Of a DNA stretch of 58,780 nucleotides, positions 46,854 to 54,828 are shown in pieces. The notes below the pieces were generated by a model. It made no database searches and was not told the DNA's origin. It saw nothing but the letters and a program-made list of their open reading frames with translations. A program made the translations under genes and the position numbers. The stretch's first letter is position 1; each line of letters opens with the position of its first letter. Source of the stretch: Nostoc sp. FACHB-973 (GTDB lineage: Bacteria > Cyanobacteriota > Cyanobacteriia > Cyanobacteriales > Nostocaceae); the NCBI RefSeq assembly GCF_014698115.1, contig NZ_JACJSJ010000049.1:1-58780 (forward strand). Direction: 5' to 3'.

Positions 46854-46941
46854 ATATCAGGTTCGGATGAATACTTATAATTAAGGCTGACGCGGGGACG
46901 CGGAGAATTTTTAATTATAAGTAATTAAGCGAACTTGATAT
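46854..46941. mobile_element. 88-bp MITE-like inverted repeat between terpene synthase and P450
   Basis: Arms of 31 bases (46854-46884 and 46911-46941) pair at 26 positions; the outer ends are ATATCAGGTTCG and CGAACTTGATAT. The 26-base core has GACGCGGGGACGCGGAG, a motif I associate with repeats scattered in Nostoc. It leaves the two genes in the same orientation but could fold in their shared transcript. Confidence 0.5.
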
Positions 46942-46967
46942 TACTTATCTGAAAGTTAGAAATGAAC

Positions 46968-47936
46968 TTAACAATTAACTAGCTCCAGTTTCTCTGTAGT
47001 CTCATAGCGGCCAGTAAGAGAATACCAATTGAGATTGCCACTAATCCAGGAGTGCATTATTGATATATATTTTGCCATTTCCACATCTATTTCTTCTCCA
47101 AAAGAGGGAATAGATGCTTCTAAATCTATTAACTCTTTGACCTTTTTATTATGCATACTAGCAGCAAGATTAATTGCTTCATCCAAAGGTATTTCTTGGA
47201 GATAATGTAGCACTAATACTAAATTATGAACATCACCACTCTCCATTTCTCTGGATGCTGAAAAAACATCATTACACCAGGCAAGAATATCAATTGTTAG
47301 CAGTTCTAATTTTTTGACAATTTCATGATTTCGTAAAACATCAGAGAGCATGAACTGATTACAAAATTCACTTACCGTTAGGAAAAGATATCCGCCTACA
47401 CTGAACCTTCTGCACTTCATATAAGTGTCAATATCAGGTACAATTCCTTGGGCACGAATAGCTGCTTCCTCTACACATCCGTTGCAATATTGCTCAAAGC
47501 AGTGGAGAAAGTGGTTGAACCATTTTTCGTTTGTTCTTTGGCGTGTTCGTTGTCGCAAATCAGCTAAAGCATGATTAATGGGCATATCCTGGCTCGTTGG
47601 TTCCGATCCTTTCAATATTTCTATAAATCTTTGCTGAAAAAGTTTGAGTGCTTCCGGCTGTTTTTTAAACTCGGACATATCGCATTGATCATCCCAAATA
47701 AACACCCAGCTAAGCCAGTCATTTCCAATCTTAAGTTCTTCCAAATCACAGTTTGGATAGGCACTTGCAGCTAACAAGAAAAATTTTGACTTGGATAAAC
47801 GCGCAAAAGCAGTTTCACTTGCTTGTAGGTTAAAGCGAAGCACCCATTCAAGAGCATATTCTTGCAAAATATCAACATGCTTATTGATTTGGTGTGGAAA
47901 TGGACAGTACAAACTAGGAGAAAGTAATTCTTTCAT
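46968..47936 (-). CDS. class I terpene synthase, probable sesquiterpene synthase
   Basis: 322 residues, single alpha domain as in bacterial enzymes. The aspartate-rich metal motif is WDDQCD (Asp82-Asp83, Asp86). The second metal site is CNDVFSASRE (Asn222, Ser226, Glu230). Arg177 in KCRRFSVGG fits the diphosphate sensor placed 45-46 residues before it. These bind three magnesium ions and trigger loss of diphosphate, most often from farnesyl diphosphate. Sesquiterpene synthases with a P450 neighbour (germacrene- or selinene-type products) are known from Nostoc; the exact product cannot be read here. It is too short for the two-domain geosmin synthase. No prenyltransferase is adjacent. Confidence 0.94.
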   Translation of the reverse strand: MKELLSPSLYCPFPHQINKHVDILQEYALEWVLRFNLQASETAFARLSKSKFFLLAASAYPNCDLEELKIGNDWLSWVFIWDDQCDMSEFKKQPEALKLFQQRFIEILKGSEPTSQDMPINHALADLRQRTRQRTNEKWFNHFLHCFEQYCNGCVEEAAIRAQGIVPDIDTYMKCRRFSVGGYLFLTVSEFCNQFMLSDVLRNHEIVKKLELLTIDILAWCNDVFSASREMESGDVHNLVLVLHYLQEIPLDEAINLAASMHNKKVKELIDLEASIPSFGEEIDVEMAKYISIMHSWISGNLNWYSLTGRYETTEKLELVNC

Positions 47937-48552
47937 AAAGCAAACATTTATTACAAGACAACAAAGGCAATAGCAATTTTCAGAGTCTATGACAGAGTTA
48001 TTTTGAAAAATTTCACTGTAGCACCGTGTTTTCTAAAGCATGTAACTCATAGTTAAGTCATGAGTGTTGGTGCGTAAAGGTATATGAATATTTCAAAACT
48101 TACTTGGCTATTGTTCAATGTTTTTTCAAAAAACATAACCGTAATTATCTCTAATTATATTTTTTTCATAAAAATAGTTACATTTTGGTTTTGTCTGCTC
48201 ATCATAAATGCTGTTGACGAACTAAAAAACTTAACCTATGGCATAAAAATACTGTTTTGGGCTAGCGCTACTTTTATAAAAAGACAAGGGTAATAATGAT
48301 TAATTTCAGAAAATAACGTATTAAACTTTGGTAAAAGCAAAAATTGGTGGTTAATATTTATCTGTGGCGATCACCCCCTGGTCGCATATGACAATTTGGT
48401 ATGAAAATGTTGCTGTTATCAGAGTTTTGGGAACTATAGAATTGTCAGACTGTAAATTTCTCAGTCAGTCCGTTAAGAAAATAGAGGTGACTTAGTTGCA
48501 ATTCGAGAGCCAATGACAAACAATTAGCAAGGAGTAAAATTAATTTAAATAC
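47937..48552. other. divergent upstream region, terpene synthase / REC-kinase
   Basis: AT-rich region of 616 bases between two divergent genes, so it should hold both promoters. A hydrophobic 69-codon frame at 48084-48293 has no ribosome site and is not called. No clear operator repeat was seen. Confidence 0.45.
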
Positions 48553-49881
48553 ATGGATGATAAATCAAATATACAAATGTCTAATTTTCCCGAAACTAAT
48601 TTAATTTTAGTGGTTGACGATACTACTACCAACTTAGAAATTGTCTTAGACATTTTGACTAATGCAGGCTTTGAAGTTATGACAGAAGTTAATGGAGAAA
48701 GGGCACTCAAGCAAGTTGAATCTAGACTACCTGATTTAATTTTGTTAGATGTGATGATGCCGAAAATAGATGGTTTTGAAACGTGTAAAAAATTGAAACA
48801 AAATCCCGATACTTGTGATATCCCCGTAATTTTTATGACGGGAAATTCAGATACAGATAGTAAAATCAAAGGTTTAAGTATCGGTGCAGTTGACTACATC
48901 ACAAAACCCTTTAACCAAGAAGAACTATTAGCTAGAATTAAAACCCATCTTCAATTACGAAATCTCACAAAAACTTTAGAAAAACGAGTTGCCCAAAGAA
49001 CAGAAGCATTGTCTAAAGCACTAAAAGATTTACAAGAGTCCCAACTCCAGCTTGTACAAACAGAAAAAATGTCTGCCCTTGGTCAATTAGTTGCAGGTGT
49101 TGCTCATGAAATTAATAATCCAGTTGGTTTTATTCATGGTAATCTCGGTCACGCTTGGGTATATTTCCAAGCCATGACTAAGCTAGTTGAGCTTTATCAA
49201 CAGCATTATCCTCATCCAGTTGCAGAAATTCAAGAAGAAATTGCAGCGATGGATTTGCAGCACATGCTTTCCGATTTACCTAACTTGATTTCTTCCATGA
49301 AAGAAGGTGTTCAACGGATTCGCAACATCAGTACCAGTCTGCGAAACTTTTCGAGAGCAGATAGCGATCGCAAAGTTTATTGCAATATTCATGATGGTAT
49401 TGACAGCACAATAATGATCCTCAAGCATCGCTTAAAAGCATCAGAATCTCGTCCTAATATTGAGGTTATTAAAAATTACGATAATATACCTGAAATAGAA
49501 TGCTTTAGCGGACAAATAAATCAAGTATTTATGAATTTATTAGCTAATGCTATTGATGCTTTAGAAGAGTCTAATTTAGGGCGTAGCTATGTTGAAATTG
49601 AGGTCAATCCCAATCAAATTTGGATTCAAACCAGCCTGAATGAAGATAAAAGTCATATCTTAATTCGGATTAAAGATAATGGCGTGGGAATGTCGGGTGA
49701 AGTTCAACAAAAAATCTTCGACCACTTATTCACCACCAAACCCGTGGGTCAAGGTACAGGATTAGGACTATCTATTGCTCGTCAAATTGTTGTCGATAAA
49801 CATGGAGGAACTCTGGAAGTAAAATCAGCACCAGCAGAAGGTTCGGAGTTTATCATTAAGCTTCCCATTCAAAAATCATAA
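48553..49881 (+). CDS. receiver domain - histidine kinase
   Basis: 442 residues. The N-terminal receiver domain (about 16-135) has DD at 22-23, acceptor Asp66 in LILLDVMMPKIDG and Lys118 in TKPF. A coiled coil (about 137-172) leads to HisKA, GQLVAGVAHEINNPVGFIHG (His185), and HATPase_c (about 305-440: NLLANAIDALEES, KDNGVGMSG, GTGLGLSIARQ). A receiver in front of a kinase core usually means it is itself controlled by another kinase, acting mid-relay. It has no sensory domain. It heads a same-strand run with a FIST protein 62 bases downstream, and its kinase core resembles those of the giant kinase and the two kinases that follow. Confidence 0.93.
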   Translation: MDDKSNIQMSNFPETNLILVVDDTTTNLEIVLDILTNAGFEVMTEVNGERALKQVESRLPDLILLDVMMPKIDGFETCKKLKQNPDTCDIPVIFMTGNSDTDSKIKGLSIGAVDYITKPFNQEELLARIKTHLQLRNLTKTLEKRVAQRTEALSKALKDLQESQLQLVQTEKMSALGQLVAGVAHEINNPVGFIHGNLGHAWVYFQAMTKLVELYQQHYPHPVAEIQEEIAAMDLQHMLSDLPNLISSMKEGVQRIRNISTSLRNFSRADSDRKVYCNIHDGIDSTIMILKHRLKASESRPNIEVIKNYDNIPEIECFSGQINQVFMNLLANAIDALEESNLGRSYVEIEVNPNQIWIQTSLNEDKSHILIRIKDNGVGMSGEVQQKIFDHLFTTKPVGQGTGLGLSIARQIVVDKHGGTLEVKSAPAEGSEFIIKLPIQKS

Positions 49882-49943
49882 AATTTTGCTGAGAATTTGG
49901 GAACTCTAATTATGTGCAAAAATAATTGTTTATATATCAATAT

Positions 49944-51095
49944 ATGTTCAAAGCAGTAGTAGGTCATAGTAACGATCCAGATTCTCTATCAGCAGTTGAG
50001 GAAGTTATTCAACAATGCATCACTTCTCTTGGAGGAGATATTCCACAAGCTGGAATTCTTTTTGCTGCAATTGACTTCGAGCATTCCCTGATTTTGCAGC
50101 AAATTCATCAAGCTTTTAGCGGGATTGAGTTAATTGGTGGAACAACAGATGGCGAAATTTCTTCAGTCCTAGAGTTTCAGCAAGACTCAATCACTTTGAT
50201 GTTATTTTGTTCAGACGAAGTAGAAATTCATGCAGGAGTTGGACGCCAAATTTCAGCCGATACAATTACTGCAACCAAACAAGCTGTAGAGCAGGCCAAA
50301 GCAAAAAGTACAGCAGCACCAAGCCTATGTTTAACTCATCCAGAAAGTCTCACAACTAGTGGTGTCTCTATATTAAATGGCTTAAAGTTAGCTCTTGGTC
50401 AAAATGTACCCATATTTGGTGGTTTAGCAGCCGACCAGTCCAAATATCAAAATACATATCAATTTTTTCAAACAGAAGTTTTAAGTGATTCTGTACCAAT
50501 ACTGCTTTTTTGTGGAAAAATATTATTTTCTCATGGTGTTGCAAGTGGTTGGCATCCCATCGGCCAAATCAGTAAAGTAACCAAAGTAGATAAGAACATT
50601 GTCTATGAAATAGATGGTAAGCCAGCCCTAGATTTTTATCATCATTATTTAGGTTTGCTTCCTCCTTCAATGGAATATCCCCTAGCAGTCTTTGAGCAAG
50701 ATTCAGACAAATTTTATATCAGAGCGCCCATTGCTTATAATCAAGAATCTGGTAGCATCGCCTTTTTTGCGGATATTCCCGACCAAGCACTTATTCAAAT
50801 TTCTGAAGCAGGTTATGAAGATATTCTCGCAGCTTCTAAAGCATCATTTATGAATGCTTTAGATAACTATCCAGGTACACAACCAAGTGCAGTTTTGTTT
50901 TTTTCATGTGTAGCTCGTCGGCAAATACTTGGTACGAGGGCACAAGAAGAGTACGAGAATACAAAACTTTGCCTGAAAAACTCTTTACCTGCCTGTGGAT
51001 TTTATTCTAATGGAGAGATTGCTCCTATAGATCTAATGAGTCAAACGCAATTTCACAACGAAACTTTTGTAACTTTAATTTTGGGAGTTCAGTAA
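49944..51095 (+). CDS. FIST-domain sensory protein
   Basis: 383 residues from ATG 49944; an upstream TTG would add six residues. FIST_N covers about 20-205 (QAGILFAAIDFEHS, GIELIGGTTDGEIS, GQNVPIFGGLAADQ) and FIST_C about 215-375 (ALDFYHHYLGLLP, FYIRAPIAYNQESGSIAFF, CVARRQILGTRAQEEY, ACGFYSNGEIAP). FIST proteins are cytoplasmic ligand-binding sensors, thought to bind small molecules such as amino acids; some relatives sense nitric oxide. The stop is six bases before the next kinase gene, so the two are surely co-transcribed, and the FIST protein is the likely input for that sensor-less kinase. Confidence 0.93.
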   Translation: MFKAVVGHSNDPDSLSAVEEVIQQCITSLGGDIPQAGILFAAIDFEHSLILQQIHQAFSGIELIGGTTDGEISSVLEFQQDSITLMLFCSDEVEIHAGVGRQISADTITATKQAVEQAKAKSTAAPSLCLTHPESLTTSGVSILNGLKLALGQNVPIFGGLAADQSKYQNTYQFFQTEVLSDSVPILLFCGKILFSHGVASGWHPIGQISKVTKVDKNIVYEIDGKPALDFYHHYLGLLPPSMEYPLAVFEQDSDKFYIRAPIAYNQESGSIAFFADIPDQALIQISEAGYEDILAASKASFMNALDNYPGTQPSAVLFFSCVARRQILGTRAQEEYENTKLCLKNSLPACGFYSNGEIAPIDLMSQTQFHNETFVTLILGVQ

Positions 51096-51101
51096 AAGCT
51101 G

Positions 51102-52145
51102 ATGGCAAGTTTTGATTGTGAAAAAGAAATTCAACAACTCAAAAAAACGAATAGAATTCTCCAAAAAAAATTGGAACGCTCTGAGACAGACCGGATGAAA
51201 CTAGAAGATATAAATAAAAAAAAAGAATCTCTGCTGAAAAAAGTAATTGATGAGTTACAAGAGTATCAAAGCAAATTAGAGGAAAGAAGTCAGGAACTAG
51301 AAACGATGCTTCTTAATCTTCAAATTATGGAGAACAAAATGTCTACTTTGGGAAGTCTGGTTGCAGATGTAGCTCACGAAATTAACAACCCAATTGCGTT
51401 TATAGCAGGTAATCTTACTCCGGCTCAAGAGTATATTCAGAATTTATTAGATATGATAGATATTTATCAGCAAATTTATCCCAAAGCATCTCAGGAAATT
51501 CAAGAAAAAATCGAATTTCTTGATCTAGAATATGTGCGCGAGGATTTGCCTAAACTCATTTCCTCAATTAAAGAAGGCACAGATCGGATTTCCAATCTGA
51601 GCAAGAGCTTGCGAACTTTCTCTAGATCAGATACAGAACAAAAAGTTCTCTTTAACCTTCATGAAGGTATTAACAGTACTCTGGTGATTCTCAAGTACCG
51701 TTTGCAAGCAAATAAGATGCGTCCTGCTATTCAAGTAATTCAAGAATACGGTGAATTTTTGATATTAGAATGCTTTCCAGGACAACTCAATCAGGTATTT
51801 ATGAATTTATTAGCAAATGCAATTGATGCTTTAGAAGAGTCTAATTCTGGCTTGAGTTTTGATCAGATTAAGGCAAGTCCCAATCAAATTACAATTAATA
51901 CTGCTTTAACTGAAGATAAAAGTCACGCATTGATTCGGATTAAAGATAATGGGGTAGGAATATCAGCCGAAGTAAAAGAAAAAATTTTTAACCATTTATT
52001 TACAACAAAACCAGCGGGTAAAGGAACAGGATTAGGGTTATCAATTTCTTATCAAATAATTGTCCAAAAACATAGGGGAACTTTGGAAGTAAATTCTGTG
52101 TTGGGAGAAGGTTCAGAATTTATAATAACTCTTCCAATTTATTAA
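51102..52145 (+). CDS. soluble histidine kinase without a sensor domain
   Basis: 347 residues. Residues 8-80 are a long charged coiled coil; then HisKA with LVADVAHEINNPIAFIAG (His92) and HATPase_c (about 215-345: NLLANAIDALEES, KDNGVGISA, GTGLGLSISYQI). There is no sensory domain or membrane segment, so input must come through the coiled coil or a partner; the FIST protein encoded six bases upstream is the obvious candidate. The core is close to that of the REC-kinase at 48553, suggesting local duplication. No dedicated response regulator follows. Confidence 0.92.
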   Translation: MASFDCEKEIQQLKKTNRILQKKLERSETDRMKLEDINKKKESLLKKVIDELQEYQSKLEERSQELETMLLNLQIMENKMSTLGSLVADVAHEINNPIAFIAGNLTPAQEYIQNLLDMIDIYQQIYPKASQEIQEKIEFLDLEYVREDLPKLISSIKEGTDRISNLSKSLRTFSRSDTEQKVLFNLHEGINSTLVILKYRLQANKMRPAIQVIQEYGEFLILECFPGQLNQVFMNLLANAIDALEESNSGLSFDQIKASPNQITINTALTEDKSHALIRIKDNGVGISAEVKEKIFNHLFTTKPAGKGTGLGLSISYQIIVQKHRGTLEVNSVLGEGSEFIITLPIY

Positions 52146-52545
52146 AATAGCAAAATTACAGCATAATTCAGGATTATGACTTCTGGATTCTGCTGTATCA
52201 ATTAATTTATTTTTACATAAATAACACAAGTTGATATCAGGAAGTATATTAGGGTTATCAATCGCCTGTTAAACGATGATGTCAAAAAATAGAATAACTT
52301 TAGAGTATATTATTGAATGACAAAAGCTTGAAGGCTTAATGATGACTATTGCTATTCATCAGATAAGCAAGTATTAAATTCTCTCAAGAAAAAGATTATA
52401 TCCGGTTTGAATGGTAGAGGCGCACGGCTGTGGGCTTCTGGGAATTGCTGTAGTTCACACAATTTAAAACTGCTATAAGCAGTTACTTTCTAGACATTTT
52501 GGGGAATCCTAGAGCTGTAGTTCTAGAGTTGTGTCCTTAAAGTCT
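52146..52545. other. gene-free stretch
   Basis: 400 bases with no convincing frame, repeat or terminator. It may hold a promoter for the methanogen-output-domain gene downstream. Confidence 0.4.
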
Positions 52546-53088
52546 ATGACAAATTCCCTTAATCATTCAATCAGTAGCCTGAATCTTCCTTTAGAACGGG
52601 ACATATTTTTACGTACATTAATCAGAGAATTATCTGGTACTTTGCACGATGTAGTTGGCTTAGAAGAAGCTTCTGGATTTATTAGCGTAGTTGGTGAAAG
52701 AATGGGTAGGCAGATTAACCAATATTACAAATCTGCTTTGGAGGTCTCAAATCTTTCTCCAAAGCAAGTAGCTGATGTCTTAGTTGATTTAAAAAAACGA
52801 ATTCAAGGCGATTTTTATGTGATTGAACAGGATGATGAAAAAATTGTTTTTGGCAACCGCGTTTGCCCATTTGGCGATAAAGTTCTTAATCGCCCTGCTA
52901 TGTGTATGATGACTTCAAACGTCTTTGGAACGATCGCAGCTAATAATCTAGGGTATGCGAAAGTAAAATTGCAAGATACCATAGCAGAGGGTGCTTCTGG
53001 ATGCAGAGTTATTGTTTATTTAAAATTTACTCCAGAAGCGGAAGATGCAGAAGGTCGAGAATACTTTAGAGGATTAGAGTCTGTCTAA
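52546..53088 (+). CDS. methanogen output domain 1-type protein
   Basis: 180 residues from ATG 52546; a GTG five codons upstream is an alternative. The chain matches what I recall of the methanogen output domain family (MetOD1): a helical N-terminus (LERDIFLRTLIRELSGTL), the segment VGLEEASGFISVVGERMG, and VFGNRVCPFGDKVLNRPAMC with Cys107 and Cys120, perhaps a metal or redox site. The family is usually found as an output or sensory module of signalling proteins; here it stands alone, 68 bases before a PAS-kinase, so they are probably co-transcribed partners. The function is not established. Confidence 0.75.
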   Translation: MTNSLNHSISSLNLPLERDIFLRTLIRELSGTLHDVVGLEEASGFISVVGERMGRQINQYYKSALEVSNLSPKQVADVLVDLKKRIQGDFYVIEQDDEKIVFGNRVCPFGDKVLNRPAMCMMTSNVFGTIAANNLGYAKVKLQDTIAEGASGCRVIVYLKFTPEAEDAEGREYFRGLESV

Positions 53089-53156
53089 AATAACCCCAGC
53101 ATACCAACTCTGGTGTAGATCGGTAAACTGTAGTCCAACTTGAAATTGCAAGCCTC

Positions 53157-54521
53157 ATGACTCCTGAACAATTTCTTGAACTTGCCAGAGTTTTACCAGA
53201 GCCTTTACTTTTGGTGAGTAGTGAGGGTCAAGTGTTAGCTACCAATCAACCAGTAGCAGATATGCTGAGATTACGCCGCCAGGAGCTGCAAGGGAAAATG
53301 CTCTTTGATTTGGTAACTGAGTCTGCCAACGATATTATAAAGTACCTGCAAGCTTGTTCTATTAGCAGAGCAATGATTTTAGGTTCTTTAACTTTACGTA
53401 CAAATAATGGGCAGACATTAATATGCCGCAGTCAAGGAGCAGTTATTCAACCTTGGTCTCCTGAATCTTCAGCTTTAATTCTTTTGCGCTTGGAAAATAG
53501 AACTGTAGCCAGCAATAATTTCGTCCTTCTAAACCAGAAAATTGATGAGTTAGCAAAAGAAGTTCAAAAACGTAAACAGGCGGAGTTAGAACTCCAAAAA
53601 GCAAATGAAGAATTAGAAATTCGGGTTGAGGAACGTACAACTGCTTTACAAGAAACATTAAACGAACTACAACTTACCCAAACTCAGCTTATCCAAGCGG
53701 AGAAAATGTCTAGTTTAGGCCAGATGGTCGCTGGTATTGCCCATGAAGTGAATAACCCCGTAAGTTTTATTTATGGTAACCTTCATTACGCCCATAAATA
53801 TACTCAGGATTTACTGAAATTGTTGGAAATTTATCAACAAATTTGCCCCAATCCTCCTCTAGAAATTCAAAAGCAAATAGAAGAAATAGACTTAAATTTT
53901 CTGATTCAAGATATAACTAAACTCTTCAAATCTATGACGGTGGGAACAGAGCGTATTCAAGAAATTGTTAAATCATTGCGAAATTTTTGCCGACTTGATG
54001 AAGCTGAACTTAAGCAAGTCAATATTCACGAAGGAATTGATAGTACTTTAATGATTTTGGATCATCGGCTGCATGCTACACATGAGTACCCAGAAATCAA
54101 AGTCATTAAAAAATATGGGCAATTACCTAATGTGACTTGCTACCCTTGTCAACTCAATCAAGTATTTATGAATATCCTGGCTAATGCGATCGATGCTTTG
54201 GAAAAGTCGGCACTCAGTGGTCGGTGGTCAGCAGTCAATTCAAAAACAAATGACAATCCCCAAATTCAAATTACAACTGAAGTGATTGATAAAAATTGGA
54301 TAGTGGTTACTATTGCTGATAATGGTTTGGGAATTAGTGAACAAGTTCGTTCAAAGCTATTTGACCCATTTTTCACTACTAAACCCGTGGGCAAAGGTAC
54401 TGGGCTAGGTCTATCTATAAGCTATCAAATTATAGTGGAAAAACATGGCGGACAACTTAGCTGTTTTTCTACTCCAGGAAAAGGTGCAGAATTTGTAATT
54501 AAGATACCTGTTAACTCATAG
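53157..54521 (+). CDS. PAS-domain histidine kinase
   Basis: 454 residues. PAS domain about 10-115 (PEPLLLVSSEGQVLATNQPV, then GKMLFDLV), coiled coil about 123-185, HisKA with MVAGIAHEVNNPVSFIYGN (His196), HATPase_c about 320-452 (NILANAIDALEKS, ADNGLGIS, GTGLGLSISYQI). The stretch SALSGRWSAVNSKTNDN after the N-box is encoded partly by GGTCGGTGGTCAGCAGTCA-like heptamers, at the same loop where the giant kinase has a repeat insertion. Soluble; the PAS ligand is unknown. It closes the signalling run begun at 48553. Confidence 0.93.
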   Translation: MTPEQFLELARVLPEPLLLVSSEGQVLATNQPVADMLRLRRQELQGKMLFDLVTESANDIIKYLQACSISRAMILGSLTLRTNNGQTLICRSQGAVIQPWSPESSALILLRLENRTVASNNFVLLNQKIDELAKEVQKRKQAELELQKANEELEIRVEERTTALQETLNELQLTQTQLIQAEKMSSLGQMVAGIAHEVNNPVSFIYGNLHYAHKYTQDLLKLLEIYQQICPNPPLEIQKQIEEIDLNFLIQDITKLFKSMTVGTERIQEIVKSLRNFCRLDEAELKQVNIHEGIDSTLMILDHRLHATHEYPEIKVIKKYGQLPNVTCYPCQLNQVFMNILANAIDALEKSALSGRWSAVNSKTNDNPQIQITTEVIDKNWIVVTIADNGLGISEQVRSKLFDPFFTTKPVGKGTGLGLSISYQIIVEKHGGQLSCFSTPGKGAEFVIKIPVNS

Positions 54522-54755
54522 TATTTTGGATTTTAGATTTTGGATTTTAGATTGTAAATAGTGGTCTGGATCTCAGTTTAATGTGAGTTCGACAGATGCC
54601 AAAGAACCCCGCTTTCATTCCTCTCCCCGTTTCAGGGAGAGGCTTAGAAACGCTAATTTTTCGTGCCCAACTCAGGATCTTATTGCCCCTCTCCGAGACG
54701 GAGAGGGGTTGGAGAGAGGTTCATCGAACTCACGTCAATTTAGTGAATCTAAATT
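54522..54755. repeat. mixed repeats after the PAS-kinase gene
   Basis: TTTTGGA/TTTTAGA heptamers (54523-54556) as in the psaA-psaB spacer ends, then two GC-rich palindromes: CCTCTCCC with GGGAGAGG (about 54630-54652) and CCCTCTCC with GGAGAGGG (about 54687-54709). Confidence 0.7.
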
Positions 54756-54789
54756 GAAAAACGCCTGTTTGCTAATTAGCAAACAGGCG
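54756..54789 (-). terminator. ndhB terminator
   Basis: A perfect 14-base inverted repeat (CGCCTGTTTGCTAA, 54762-54775, and its complement 54776-54789). On the minus strand it is followed by TTTTTC, so it should end ndhB transcripts; it lies 40 bases after that stop codon. Confidence 0.85.
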
Positions 54790-54828
54790 CTTCTTTAATA
54801 GCACAAAGTTTTATTGAGATTCAGATTG

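Noticed and set aside
46968..47936. Geosmin or 2-methylisoborneol synthase
   Set aside because: Single domain of 322 residues; geosmin synthase has two domains, and the methyltransferase and cyclic-nucleotide-binding neighbours of the methylisoborneol operon are absent.
48084..48293. 69-codon hydrophobic frame between terpene synthase and REC-kinase
   Set aside because: Hydrophobic composition follows from T-rich DNA; no ribosome site, no family resemblance.
54583..54798. 71-codon frame downstream of the PAS-kinase
   Set aside because: Runs through GC-rich palindromes and the ndhB terminator; not coding.
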